NCBI RefSeq assembly: GCF_014193695.1
Contig: NZ_JACHZR010000008.1
Location: 62,001 to 126,000, forward strand
DNA from: Rhizobium sp. BK316
Lineage (GTDB): Bacteria > Pseudomonadota > Alphaproteobacteria > Rhizobiales > Rhizobiaceae
Direction of reading: 5' to 3'
DNA: 64,000 nt
In this document: positions 33,917-43,059 of the stretch, in pieces
Numbering within the stretch: position 1 is the first letter of the stretch
Layout of the letters: every line of letters starts with the position of its first letter
The notes under the pieces: generated by a model
Told to the model about the DNA's origin: nothing
The model's database searches: none
The model's input: only the letters and a program-made list of their open reading frames with translations
Position numbers and translations under genes: made by a program

Positions 33917-34372
33917 CGTGCGGTCCTCTTAATGGAACACCAAGAGGTCGATGAGCTATGTTCATACGTTTAGGCCTCTCGGTCAAACGCAGCGAATTTT
34001 CCCGAATGTCCCTGCCACAGCATTCACGTGACGTGTACGGTCTCTCTTAGACTCAACGTCACGCCAAACCAAGCCTCATGCTCTCGTTCCGGGTAAGTTA
34101 GATTTGGTATCCTACTATCTGGGTGTCAAGGGAAGCTAAGGCTGAATATTGGCGGTCTTCGGGACAGTCCACATGCATTCTTGCCCAAAGGCCCGTTGGA
34201 TTGGTATTCATCGTTCCCAACGAGGATATAGGACTGAATGTGCGCAAAAATAACCCTCGGCTTATCGCGAGCATTCGCCGAGGCGCTCGCTCTTAGAGTT
34301 ACCGCTGCGCCGTCTCAAAGATGATCGGGGTCGATGCACTACGTCCTAGCGCCTTTGACCAACGGAAAACCC
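33917..34372. other. gene-free region between the small peptide and the PRTase ATPase
   Basis: About 455 bp. The first 70 bp should hold the promoter of the 29-residue peptide gene (TTGACC at 33986-33981 on the minus strand). In the rest I see no gene or strong hairpin; an antisense or regulatory RNA is possible but nothing in the sequence shows it. Confidence 0.4.
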
Positions 34373-37300
34373 CTAGTTGGTCAGCCTCGGAAATAACGGC
34401 AGCCAAGTTACCTTATCCCCTTGCCGTCCACGGGAATGAAGAATGGGCAGAGAGTTATTTGGGCAGTTAGCTGGGAAAACCGCAAGGATGCCCATATTTC
34501 CGAACCCAAGAGGATTGCTCCTGTAAATATAGGCCCCAAGGTCTCGGGCCAACGACTTTGCTCTGTCACGCTCACTTTCGCTGCGCCAGATCACGTTGGT
34601 ATCACTGAAGGCATATTTGTCGTCTGGCAGTAGTTCGCAATACCGTAGATCGCCATTCAACCAGTTCAGTTCCGAAAACGCTTCACGGACGGCAGAGTCA
34701 CCTTCTGCAGTCGCGACCATCGTCAGAACCATAACCGGTACGTCCAAACCCTCAAGAGTAGACTTGTTTTCATTGGCAAATGAGATGAGATTTCCACGTA
34801 CCGATCCACCGGTAGCGATGAGATCGTCTACAATGACCAAAACCGCCGGTCTGCCGTTCTTGTCGATGTGCTTTCGCACGCCCTCGGCGAAGTTGGCCGG
34901 TGATATAATGCACCGAACATTGAGGTTGTTTTCCTCGGCGTAGCGAGATGCATAATACTGCCCGCTTTTGCCCTCTCCATCCAGGTAGGTGATCAGCACA
35001 TCCATACGTCGCTCGGACCGCTTCGTCTGAATAAACTGTGGGAGTATCGGCCGCACCATGTTGTGCAAGGTGCGCAAACGCTCCCGAATTTCGGACTCAT
35101 TGTAGAAATTGACCGCATTCAATATCTTGAATAGCAGTCGCTGATCCTGGTGCGTTTTAACCTGTTCCAACCACGCGCGAACATCATCGGTCCCGATCTG
35201 GCGTCCCTGATAAGTCGGCCACTTCTTCACCAACGCGGCAATCTCATCGGATGTGACGTAAGCAGCATCCTCGGCTTGAAGGACTGTCGCAGCAAGCTCC
35301 TCGCCCAGAGCGTCCGCGAGAAGTCGATTAATGCCGATCTCGGTGAGCCATGATCTGAAGATCGGAAGTATGAAATCATAATTCCGATTGTGTTCACGAA
35401 GGATGCCGCGCTTTACGAAATCATTCAGTACGGGCGGGACTTCATTGTCGGCAAGAATGATGCCGTCGCGGCCTGCAAGTATGTTAGCAAGGTTGACATT
35501 GCCGCCACGACGAACAGCGCGACCGAGTGCAATCAGCGTTCTGGACCGCCTGAGCACGTCCGGTTCGCGCTCCGCCGGGGGCTTGTGGATTCCATCCATC
35601 CACAAATGGGCAAACGAATTCACGTCGAACGTTTGGATGTTCGAGGCCAGGCTGTCCCGTACCTCCTGTAAGGTGACGTCTGCGTCGCGTCCTTTAACCG
35701 CGTTTTGAAAAACGCTCGAACACACGATCTTCGCAAAGTAAGGATTGCCGTTGGTCAGATTGAAAATCTCTGAGATCGCATCTTCATGCCAATAAATGGA
35801 ATCTTCCGTGGGTTTTCTGACCAGCGTTTTGAAGTCGTCCCACTCTCTGTCTCGACTGAAATAATCCAATCGGAAAGGTATCAGCTTATTGAGCTTCTGC
35901 CCTTGCCTGTCCATGATAAACGGCATGTTCTCGCCACCGACCAGAACCAAGCATAGATTTTCGCAAGTCGTCAGCGCCCTTAAATTTGCGAAGAACGTTT
36001 CCGCCAGATTTCCTTGCTGGTAAAGCTCTGGGTGAATTTCATCGAACTCATCAAGGATCAGAACATACTTTAGATCGGGCCGAACTTCGTATGCCAAATC
36101 AGCCAGTTCGGTTAGAGGCGCGAGCGAGCCATTAAACTCCAGCTCGGGAATGTCAACGTCGCGAGGCAGTGTCTGCTTGATAAACTTTGCGACTCTGTCC
36201 CCAAGAGCGTGCATGGAAGCGCGAGGATCATCATGGGCGATTTTTCCCCATAGAAGGTATTGTACCTGTATGGATGAAGGAGAATGCGTTTTTGCGAATT
36301 CAGCAGCTGCGAGCGCCAGGGACGTTTTACCAATCCGCTTCTGGCCGCTCACGTAAAAGGGCTCCATCGGCTGTCGGAGCATTCGGTTCCCAAGTGCTTT
36401 GACCTGATCAGCCCGGCCCACAAAGGCCTCGCCTTTCGCGACGTCTGTACTATATGGGTGGAGATACTCCAGAGCCGCCCAATCCACGTTCGCACTTTGA
36501 GCATTAACCTCAATCAGGAAGATCGCTTCACAGCTCTCCGAATGTCCAGCCTCATCCCACGTCACAGTCACCATCAGTTCAGCTTCCGTGCTTGCTGAAA
36601 GGACTTTTGCGACGAAAACTGCCGCAAAATCGCCAGGAGCGACGTTGCCGAGGGCTAACAGCCCGTTTTCAATGTGCAACTGATTGCTGTTATAATCGGC
36701 GCGAACATTGACATTCAGTGCGACGCCTGGTCCGGCACTTCGAAGCGGAATGACGAGCGAAATATCTCTTCCCACATCGTGCAGCGGATACCTCTTCTGG
36801 AGAGCCGAGCCGCTGACTGTACGCACGGAAACATTTGTCTTCGCCCTCCCCCGTGTCGAGCTGATGATCTTCTCGATGGCGTTAGATGCAGCCGTCACAA
36901 ATGGCTCGAAGAACTGTCGGACAAGGAACGAGGAGCTTTGTTCGACATAGGTACGTTGGTCCCGAATGTAGCTTTCCGCGTCGGCGAGATCATCCCAGAA
37001 GGTTTCAGTTTCCTTGGAAAGGCGGGTGATCTTCTTTATCACGACATCGACGCGCGTCCGTACTTGCTGCACATCGAACGGGCCGCAATACGCTTTGACC
37101 ACGCCGTTGTTCAGCGCACTCAAAATTTGCTGCCTTGAGGCAACGATCCCGTCGATATCGCTGGCCACCGCTGCGAGTGGGCTCAAAAGGCTGATGATGC
37201 GGGCGTGAGCCCCGGCTAGAAGCGCAAGTTTGTCATGAGTCTGGCGCTTGTCTGTTGAACCCGTGAACTGTGCGACTTCCGGCAAATTTCTTTCGCAAAT

Positions 37301-37618
37301 CTCGACGATGAACCGCTGATCACATTCCAAGTCTGCATGATCCAGTAGCCCATCCACGCTGAGGGCGTGTATCAACACTGCAGCCTCTGCCAAACAAGGC
37401 GAACGGTCTTTCGAAAGCTGCTCGACCGCTTTGCCGAAAGTGGTGGCATCCGCGTCGGCACGAGACATCATGATTGTCCGCAGAGTTATTGCCACCTCAT
37501 CGCGCCATGATGGAAGCGAGCGATCCTTCTGCACGGCGGCTTCGAAGCGATCAACACATTCAGCGTGTGACGCGTTTTTGCTTTCGGCTGAAGTCACAAT
37601 TCCGCTGACGTCACTCAA
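34373..37618 (-). CDS. STAND/AAA-like ATPase fused to a phosphoribosyltransferase-like domain
   Basis: A 1081-residue protein, in order: helical N-terminal region (1-270), a beta-rich adaptor (about 270-375, LVIPLRSAGPGVALNVNVRADY), a P-loop ATPase with FVGRADQVKAL, Walker A SGQKRIGKTS at 424-433, Walker B YVLILDEFDE at 518-527, sensor LVLVGGENMP, and NGNPYFAK at 623-630 before a winged-helix region; then a phosphoribosyltransferase-like domain from about 810 with VLVIVDDLIATGGSV at 926-940, the PRPP-binding loop, and a terminal LPLFPRLTN. All motifs look intact. The start is TTG at 37618 behind GGAGG. STAND ATPases are sensor-switch proteins; a PRTase at the C-terminus suggests it is the output domain. 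It is divergent from the nuclease gene at 37787. Confidence 0.8.
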   Translation of the reverse strand: MSDVSGIVTSAESKNASHAECVDRFEAAVQKDRSLPSWRDEVAITLRTIMMSRADADATTFGKAVEQLSKDRSPCLAEAAVLIHALSVDGLLDHADLECDQRFIVEICERNLPEVAQFTGSTDKRQTHDKLALLAGAHARIISLLSPLAAVASDIDGIVASRQQILSALNNGVVKAYCGPFDVQQVRTRVDVVIKKITRLSKETETFWDDLADAESYIRDQRTYVEQSSSFLVRQFFEPFVTAASNAIEKIISSTRGRAKTNVSVRTVSGSALQKRYPLHDVGRDISLVIPLRSAGPGVALNVNVRADYNSNQLHIENGLLALGNVAPGDFAAVFVAKVLSASTEAELMVTVTWDEAGHSESCEAIFLIEVNAQSANVDWAALEYLHPYSTDVAKGEAFVGRADQVKALGNRMLRQPMEPFYVSGQKRIGKTSLALAAAEFAKTHSPSSIQVQYLLWGKIAHDDPRASMHALGDRVAKFIKQTLPRDVDIPELEFNGSLAPLTELADLAYEVRPDLKYVLILDEFDEIHPELYQQGNLAETFFANLRALTTCENLCLVLVGGENMPFIMDRQGQKLNKLIPFRLDYFSRDREWDDFKTLVRKPTEDSIYWHEDAISEIFNLTNGNPYFAKIVCSSVFQNAVKGRDADVTLQEVRDSLASNIQTFDVNSFAHLWMDGIHKPPAEREPDVLRRSRTLIALGRAVRRGGNVNLANILAGRDGIILADNEVPPVLNDFVKRGILREHNRNYDFILPIFRSWLTEIGINRLLADALGEELAATVLQAEDAAYVTSDEIAALVKKWPTYQGRQIGTDDVRAWLEQVKTHQDQRLLFKILNAVNFYNESEIRERLRTLHNMVRPILPQFIQTKRSERRMDVLITYLDGEGKSGQYYASRYAEENNLNVRCIISPANFAEGVRKHIDKNGRPAVLVIVDDLIATGGSVRGNLISFANENKSTLEGLDVPVMVLTMVATAEGDSAVREAFSELNWLNGDLRYCELLPDDKYAFSDTNVIWRSESERDRAKSLARDLGAYIYRSNPLGFGNMGILAVFPANCPNNSLPILHSRGRQGDKVTWLPLFPRLTN

Positions 37619-37640
37619 TCAATCCTCCACTATGCGAATC

Positions 37641-37659
37641 GCATCACGCACGCATCACG
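37641..37659. promoter_or_regulatory. direct repeat in the divergent promoter region of the ATPase and nuclease genes
   Basis: GCATCACG occurs at 37641-37648 and 37652-37659, an 11-bp period (one helical turn), in the 168-bp region between the two divergent large genes. It is a candidate regulator site that would control both; promoter hexamers were not clear. Confidence 0.35.
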
Positions 37660-37786
37660 GGTATATTAGCTAGCAGGAGCGCCAAGTTAAAGTGGTGGGC
37701 AAGCTCGGTCTCTAGCAAGTAAGACTTGTTTGGGGCGAGTACGACGCTTAGACGATTTATCAACGTGCTAATCACGGAATTGAGCA

Positions 37787-40700
37787 ATGAGCAGGTTCCT
37801 AAGTCCCTCCGAGATGATGCGGTCTAAGCGGCCTTATTTATACTCCGACAGCGAGAAGATCGAAGTTTACAGGCTAACCGAGTCTGAGCTTAGTCACCAT
37901 TTAGAAACGCTCACGGACCGCAACCAACACAAAGACTTTGAGAATTTTTGCCGAAAGCTGTGCGAGCGCGAGATTTCACCGAATTTAAGGCCGCCCACCG
38001 GACCCGAAGGAGGTGGCGACGGCAAGATTGATACGGATACCTACCCTGTAACGGCACCTATTACAGAACGTTGGTTTGTCGGCGACGGCAGGAGCCGCGA
38101 AGAGCATTGGGCGTTTGCTTTCAGCACGAAAAAGACGTGGGCAGCCAAAATTCGGTCCGACGTCGAGAGCATCTCCGGCACGGGTAGACACTACGACCGG
38201 ATCATTTGTGTAACAAGCCGCGCTGCTCGCCAGCGCGACAGGCTCGCACTTGAAGAGGAGTTGAAAAAATCGTTCGGGTTTCCGATTACGATCTTCGACC
38301 GGGAATGGATTATTGATCGCGTTTTCACGCACTCCCACAAGGACCTTGCGTTCCAATATTTGCATGCTGGGTCTCATGCCCCCAATGAGATTCGCATTGG
38401 CCCCAACGATTTCAGAAGGCAGCAAGCTCTTGAGGTAGTTGAGAACCGTCTCAGTAAGATCGGCAATGCACCTGATGATCTCACTCAGGTCGTTTCGGAT
38501 AGCTTTGAAGCCGCCCGTCTCTCTCGGGAACTGGAACGCCCAAGATACGAAACGGAGGGGCGCTTTCAACGGGCAATCAATCTCGCAAAAAAATACGGAA
38601 GCACATCTCAAGAACTTCGCGCAACATATGAGGACGCATGGACACAATTCTGGTGGTTTGACGACGCGGACGCCATGCAAGAGCGATACGATGCCGTCGA
38701 GGAGCTTGCGTTTCCGACAGACCTTTCGGAGCACATAAGCAATCTTTGCAATCTCCTGCAGATCATGGCGGGAAGAATTGCACAAGGTCTCGAAACTGAT
38801 GACCAGATGTCCTTCACCGAGCGTGCCGCTCGACTGAAATCAAAGCTCTCAGAACTCGCCCTGGACACCAAGCGGCCCAACAACGCGCTACACGCCAAGA
38901 CTCTACTTATCTTCATGGAGCTAAGTCATTGCTTGGCTAAGGGCGAAGCAGACCTAGACGCGACCTGGAAAGAGCTTTCCCAGATCATCGACAAGTCCGC
39001 CGGGCTCAGTGAGTATCCTGCTGAGATGTTGGACACAATGGTGTCGGCGTTCTCTGAGTTCGCGCCCGACAGCGATGCATTTGACGACCTTATCGAGAAG
39101 CTCGCGGAATTCATGGCGGAGCGAAACAAAGAGGTCACTGCCGGAGACCTATACGTCCAACAGGGCGAGCGCAAGTTAAAGGCCGAAAAGCCGATTGATG
39201 CGATCAAATGGCTGGGTCGGGCAGCCGTCAATTATGCCAAAGATGAAAGTCGAGAAAAACAAGCGCAAGCTTTGTACTATCTCTCCGTGGCGTATCAAGG
39301 GGCGAGCCTACTTTGGGCCGCTAGAGCGACCGCCTTCGCGGCTCTTATTCAATATTTCGCTCTATCTGAGCGAGAAGGCGAACTTCGCGTCGAAGCCGTG
39401 CCGACACTCAATTTGCTGGCCAGCGTATCTCTTCGGCTAGGCCACCTTGCCGATTTCCTGGACACAATACAATTCCTTCGGTCTTTTGAACGGGTGATGC
39501 CGTTGGACGAAGAGAGCAAGAAGCGCCTTCACGACCAGCTCGTCGAGTTCGATAATTTGCTTGCATGCTTTATCGTGTCCAAGGCTGACGACGAGATCGC
39601 AAGATTGACGGAGCTTCCAGACATCCTTGAGAACCTAGACCTTTTTACAGCGAGGTTCGTCCTACTTTATCGTCTTGGCTACCAAGACCTTTTGTACACG
39701 GATGGGTCTGTCCCGCCAGAGACGCCCGTCGAAGAAGTTTCCGGGATTATGCGGGCTATGGCAGCCCAACCGGCAACCCATAGCCTGCCGCAACAAAGTG
39801 TCATTCTTGACCGTGATTTCTGTGGTGTGAGGACTAGGGTGCTGGGAGTGCAAGTCGAGGTTCGTGTCGGGAATTCCGAAGACGGGTTTCTCGCAGCTGA
39901 AACCTATGCGGCTGCCCTTGAGGGATTTGCCGCCACGCTTTTGAACATTCGAGTATTTCCCCACACCGAGAAGCTGACGATAAATATTTTGGACGCTTCC
40001 AGCTCCGATGTCCCTATAGTCAACGTTGACGACGCGAAGCCAATTATCGAAGTTGCTACTCCAAAAGAATGGCAACTTACTGACATTGCGTACGTGGGTC
40101 AGTACAATAGCCATTTGATGGAGACGATGGGCATTGTTCTGGATCATATTGCGATCTTGCCCGATTCCGAGACTGTTATCGATATTCTCACCACGGAACG
40201 TGTATTCGAGAGAGCGACGCTATTTTGTCGAATCGGCTTATCGAGGCAACGAACTTTTGGAAGCGCAATCGGCGTTTTCGCGAATCTCCGGCATCTCGTT
40301 ACTCGAAACTATCCGCCCCAAACCGAGCGACCGCCCGTTCCCATCGCTGACCAGCTTCCTTACGATGATGGCACCCAAATCGTCGGTGAGCGAAGTGTCC
40401 GTGATTTGGATAGGCACGATGATATCGTTATTCGTTCCATCGTCGATGGTCGCCTGTGGGACGCAGCCAAGTGGCGCGGCATGATGTTCGGGCATTCGCC
40501 AGGCTTGCCTCCCCTCGTTGGCTTGATTTTCGAAGATGGAGGAAAAGCTGAGGCGATCCTCCAAAGTTGGCTAGATCGTTTTGGACCCACCGACACCGAT
40601 GACCTGATACGGCTCTCTGTGATACGCGGGATAGACCGCCATAACCCCCATCATTATCGGGGACACATCACCCATAATATTGACCCATCAAAGGGAGACC

Positions 40701-41026
40701 GGCTCAAGCCAATCATCAATACGTCACGAATGATGACAATGACACCGGAAAACTCGACTAACCTTGAGACCTTTCTAAGCCTGTACAACATGTGGGGGCA
40801 TTACTACCTAACTGCGGCCTCCGTTGGCAGTTCAGGTGTACCCGAACTTCGGGTCGACTTGGCGATTGTGAAAAACAAGTTTTACGTCCGGGATGCATGG
40901 ACGGTTGGTGAGCACGATATCGATGCGATGGCTATTCGCCCCGATGACAATGTCATCATCCCTGCAAACGAAATCGATCCCCCCGTCAGGAGGTTGCAGG
41001 AGCTTCGAAGAAATCCTCGAAAATAA
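37787..41026 (+). CDS. large protein with N-terminal Mrr-like nuclease domain
   Basis: A 1079-residue protein. Residues 45-180 look like a PD-(D/E)xK domain: helix KDFENFCRKLCEREI, then GPEGGGDGKIDTDTY with Asp78/Asp82, then HWAFAFSTKKTWAAKI with Ser-x-Lys (S113-x-K115) in place of Glu-x-Lys, and YDRIICVTSRAARQRDRLALEEELKKSFG, IFDREWIIDRV as in Mrr/REase-type nucleases. The long centre (about 230-620) is helical and repeat-like, compatible with TPR. The C-terminal third is unrecognised. It is divergent from the ATPase-PRTase gene. I know no single family for the whole chain. Confidence 0.7.
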   Translation: MSRFLSPSEMMRSKRPYLYSDSEKIEVYRLTESELSHHLETLTDRNQHKDFENFCRKLCEREISPNLRPPTGPEGGGDGKIDTDTYPVTAPITERWFVGDGRSREEHWAFAFSTKKTWAAKIRSDVESISGTGRHYDRIICVTSRAARQRDRLALEEELKKSFGFPITIFDREWIIDRVFTHSHKDLAFQYLHAGSHAPNEIRIGPNDFRRQQALEVVENRLSKIGNAPDDLTQVVSDSFEAARLSRELERPRYETEGRFQRAINLAKKYGSTSQELRATYEDAWTQFWWFDDADAMQERYDAVEELAFPTDLSEHISNLCNLLQIMAGRIAQGLETDDQMSFTERAARLKSKLSELALDTKRPNNALHAKTLLIFMELSHCLAKGEADLDATWKELSQIIDKSAGLSEYPAEMLDTMVSAFSEFAPDSDAFDDLIEKLAEFMAERNKEVTAGDLYVQQGERKLKAEKPIDAIKWLGRAAVNYAKDESREKQAQALYYLSVAYQGASLLWAARATAFAALIQYFALSEREGELRVEAVPTLNLLASVSLRLGHLADFLDTIQFLRSFERVMPLDEESKKRLHDQLVEFDNLLACFIVSKADDEIARLTELPDILENLDLFTARFVLLYRLGYQDLLYTDGSVPPETPVEEVSGIMRAMAAQPATHSLPQQSVILDRDFCGVRTRVLGVQVEVRVGNSEDGFLAAETYAAALEGFAATLLNIRVFPHTEKLTINILDASSSDVPIVNVDDAKPIIEVATPKEWQLTDIAYVGQYNSHLMETMGIVLDHIAILPDSETVIDILTTERVFERATLFCRIGLSRQRTFGSAIGVFANLRHLVTRNYPPQTERPPVPIADQLPYDDGTQIVGERSVRDLDRHDDIVIRSIVDGRLWDAAKWRGMMFGHSPGLPPLVGLIFEDGGKAEAILQSWLDRFGPTDTDDLIRLSVIRGIDRHNPHHYRGHITHNIDPSKGDRLKPIINTSRMMTMTPENSTNLETFLSLYNMWGHYYLTAASVGSSGVPELRVDLAIVKNKFYVRDAWTVGEHDIDAMAIRPDDNVIIPANEIDPPVRRLQELRRNPRK

Positions 41027-41189
41027 GAAGATTCCTCGGGATAGCTCCCCGCAACCTTAGATTTGGCTCCGCGCGAAAGGCTGCGATGTGCAACGAGTCG
41101 GTTCGCCTGGCACACACCAACACCGCGCCCGGAGCGAGGCTCTATGCGCTAGGCGAGGAGCAATCAAAGGGAAAGAGCGGTTCGCGTCG

Positions 41190-42098
41190 CTAGTACAGTG
41201 GCAACCCCTTACTTACCTCCATGAGGAAGGCAAGCTCACGCGATGGAGCTTTCAATTCCGCTTCCGCAAGTGCGATCCTAGCGTCAGCAAGCTTAAACAG
41301 TCGTCCGAACACGTTATCGAAATCCAGTCTCAGAATATCACTAACAATACCAATCGGCGTGGTGACACAAATCTCCAACACACTCTTTTGGCATTTGATG
41401 TTCTGAAGCTTCATGTACTGCTTGTAGTCTTCTAGTTGAGCAGAGAATTCATCTCTGATGGACGCATCCGGTAAACCATCGATCTTTCTGCACCAATTTC
41501 GAAGTGGAGCCCTTTTTGCCATAAGGGTTTCATCACTCCGCAATGCGATAATGTCCTGGAACGGCATATCCCAGACCGGTACCGGAAACTCTTCTACAAT
41601 TATCCTCATCGCGCTAGCACCAGGAATGGTATGTGCTACGTTGAAAAAAGACCTTTCAAGACAAGTTGCATTGGTAGAGCAAAAATCAGCCAATACGGCT
41701 GCTTCCCACCGCGCGGCCACGGCTCGAAACCGTTCTTCATCGAACTCGTCCGTTGCCGCTGCTTCATCAAGGACTTTTTCACGTGCAAACAACAGAGACT
41801 GACTGTCTTCCGACAACTCAATGTCATTGATCTCTCTGTAAATACAACGGGGATATTGATCGATCAGTCGCTCATCCAAAAGCCATTGATAAGTGTCCGC
41901 CAGATCAGTTGTTTCCGCATTGTATATTAGCGAGCCGACCTCATCCACGAATATTTTGTCGTACATCAAAAGATACGGCTTTAGCCAGTCCCCGCTATTG
42001 TGCTTCTTTTCTCGATTTGTATATGCGGACGCGCAGCAAACATGGTTTGCGGGAGTCAAGTCGATGTAATCTCGCCAGAACTGAAGAACATCCTCCAT
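41190..42098 (-). CDS. hypothetical 302-residue protein beside the ATPase/nuclease pair
   Basis: A 302-residue protein, not recognised. The N-terminal part (ANHVCCASAYTNREKKHNSGDW, LMYDKIFVDEVGSLIYN) has an acidic strand pattern, and the C-terminal half is helical (FDNVFGRLFKLADARIALAEAELKAPSRE). GAGGG with 7 bp spacing supports the ATG. It converges with the nuclease gene across a 160-bp gap. Its membership in the same system is only positional. Confidence 0.6.
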   Translation of the reverse strand: MEDVLQFWRDYIDLTPANHVCCASAYTNREKKHNSGDWLKPYLLMYDKIFVDEVGSLIYNAETTDLADTYQWLLDERLIDQYPRCIYREINDIELSEDSQSLLFAREKVLDEAAATDEFDEERFRAVAARWEAAVLADFCSTNATCLERSFFNVAHTIPGASAMRIIVEEFPVPVWDMPFQDIIALRSDETLMAKRAPLRNWCRKIDGLPDASIRDEFSAQLEDYKQYMKLQNIKCQKSVLEICVTTPIGIVSDILRLDFDNVFGRLFKLADARIALAEAELKAPSRELAFLMEVSKGLPLY

Positions 42099-42248
42099 AT
42101 TCTTACCCTCGCTGCAGGCAATTATCTTAACGCATTACTTAATTCCGTGCAAAACCCCCAGACGAAAACATTACTCAAGGCTGTCGCCTACAGAACTCGC
42201 TGAACGCAAGGAGAATGTGCTCGTGCACAGTGACCCGCCATTTCTCGA

Positions 42249-43034
42249 TCAGATTTGACCTCGACCATCGTCTGCCATAGTTGATGACAGAGACATCGCC
42301 AAACCCGACAGCTCTCTTCCAATCGACAACATGACAAGATGAGGCAAAGTGCGGGCACCTGTGCGCGACTTTAGCTTTTCAAAACGATGCTCTACGGTTC
42401 GATGAGAAAGACCAACTCGTATAGCGATTTCCTTTAGTTGGCATCCTTCACCGAGCATTTGCAGTAGGGTGCGGTCCAATGCGTCAATTCTCGGATTGGT
42501 ATCGCAGACGTGCAGCAGGAAGCCTATCTCAACGTAGGCGATGCACCAGTCAGAGGTTCGCTGAGCCTTATGCGGCAAAACCAGCCACTCCGACGGGATT
42601 AACAGCCCGTCTGCCTCTATCAATTTACGCGACGATATTGGGCGTTTGAGTTGCCACGCATCTTGGCACGCCGAAACCACCTCCCGTCGCAGGAACACCT
42701 CGCCCGGGAATTTGATATCGGTATTGATCTTGTATGGGCCGACGATCTCTAAATCGCCATCGCGTCGAAAGACGCCGATCAAGGAATTTGCTGGGCGATT
42801 TCGTGTGATTTTTCCGTAGATGCCTTCAGCGGTTTCGCCCTCATAAATGATCCAAGCATCCAATAGCTCACGAAATTCCGACCTCTCGTGCCGCATCACG
42901 GGAAGCACTTCCTCGGCGAAAACGACCGTTTTTGTCATCCCCAAGGCGTCGTCGTTGTTGGGTGCAAATTTCCTTGCCACGCTCAATTCCTGATCAGCCC
43001 ACAGCCGAGCGGCGGAAACGGTGGTTTTTGTCAA
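42249..43034 (-). CDS. LuxR-family transcriptional regulator
   Basis: A 261-residue protein with a C-terminal GerE/LuxR helix-turn-helix: IDALDRTLLQMLGEGCQLKEI, AIRVGLSHRTVEHRFEKLKSR. The N-terminal 180 residues resemble a PAS or other sensor domain (GVFRRDGDLEIVGPYKIN, SEWLVLPHKAQRTSDWCIAY) rather than an acyl-homoserine-lactone domain. The longest frame begins at a TTG (43034) just 26 bp from the recombinase start; an ATG 32 codons inside (MTKTVVFAEE) is an alternative start. It is divergent from the recombinase. Confidence 0.75.
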   Translation of the reverse strand: MTKTTVSAARLWADQELSVARKFAPNNDDALGMTKTVVFAEEVLPVMRHERSEFRELLDAWIIYEGETAEGIYGKITRNRPANSLIGVFRRDGDLEIVGPYKINTDIKFPGEVFLRREVVSACQDAWQLKRPISSRKLIEADGLLIPSEWLVLPHKAQRTSDWCIAYVEIGFLLHVCDTNPRIDALDRTLLQMLGEGCQLKEIAIRVGLSHRTVEHRFEKLKSRTGARTLPHLVMLSIGRELSGLAMSLSSTMADDGRGQI

Positions 43035-43059
43035 CGGCGAGAAGTGGCAAGGAATATGT

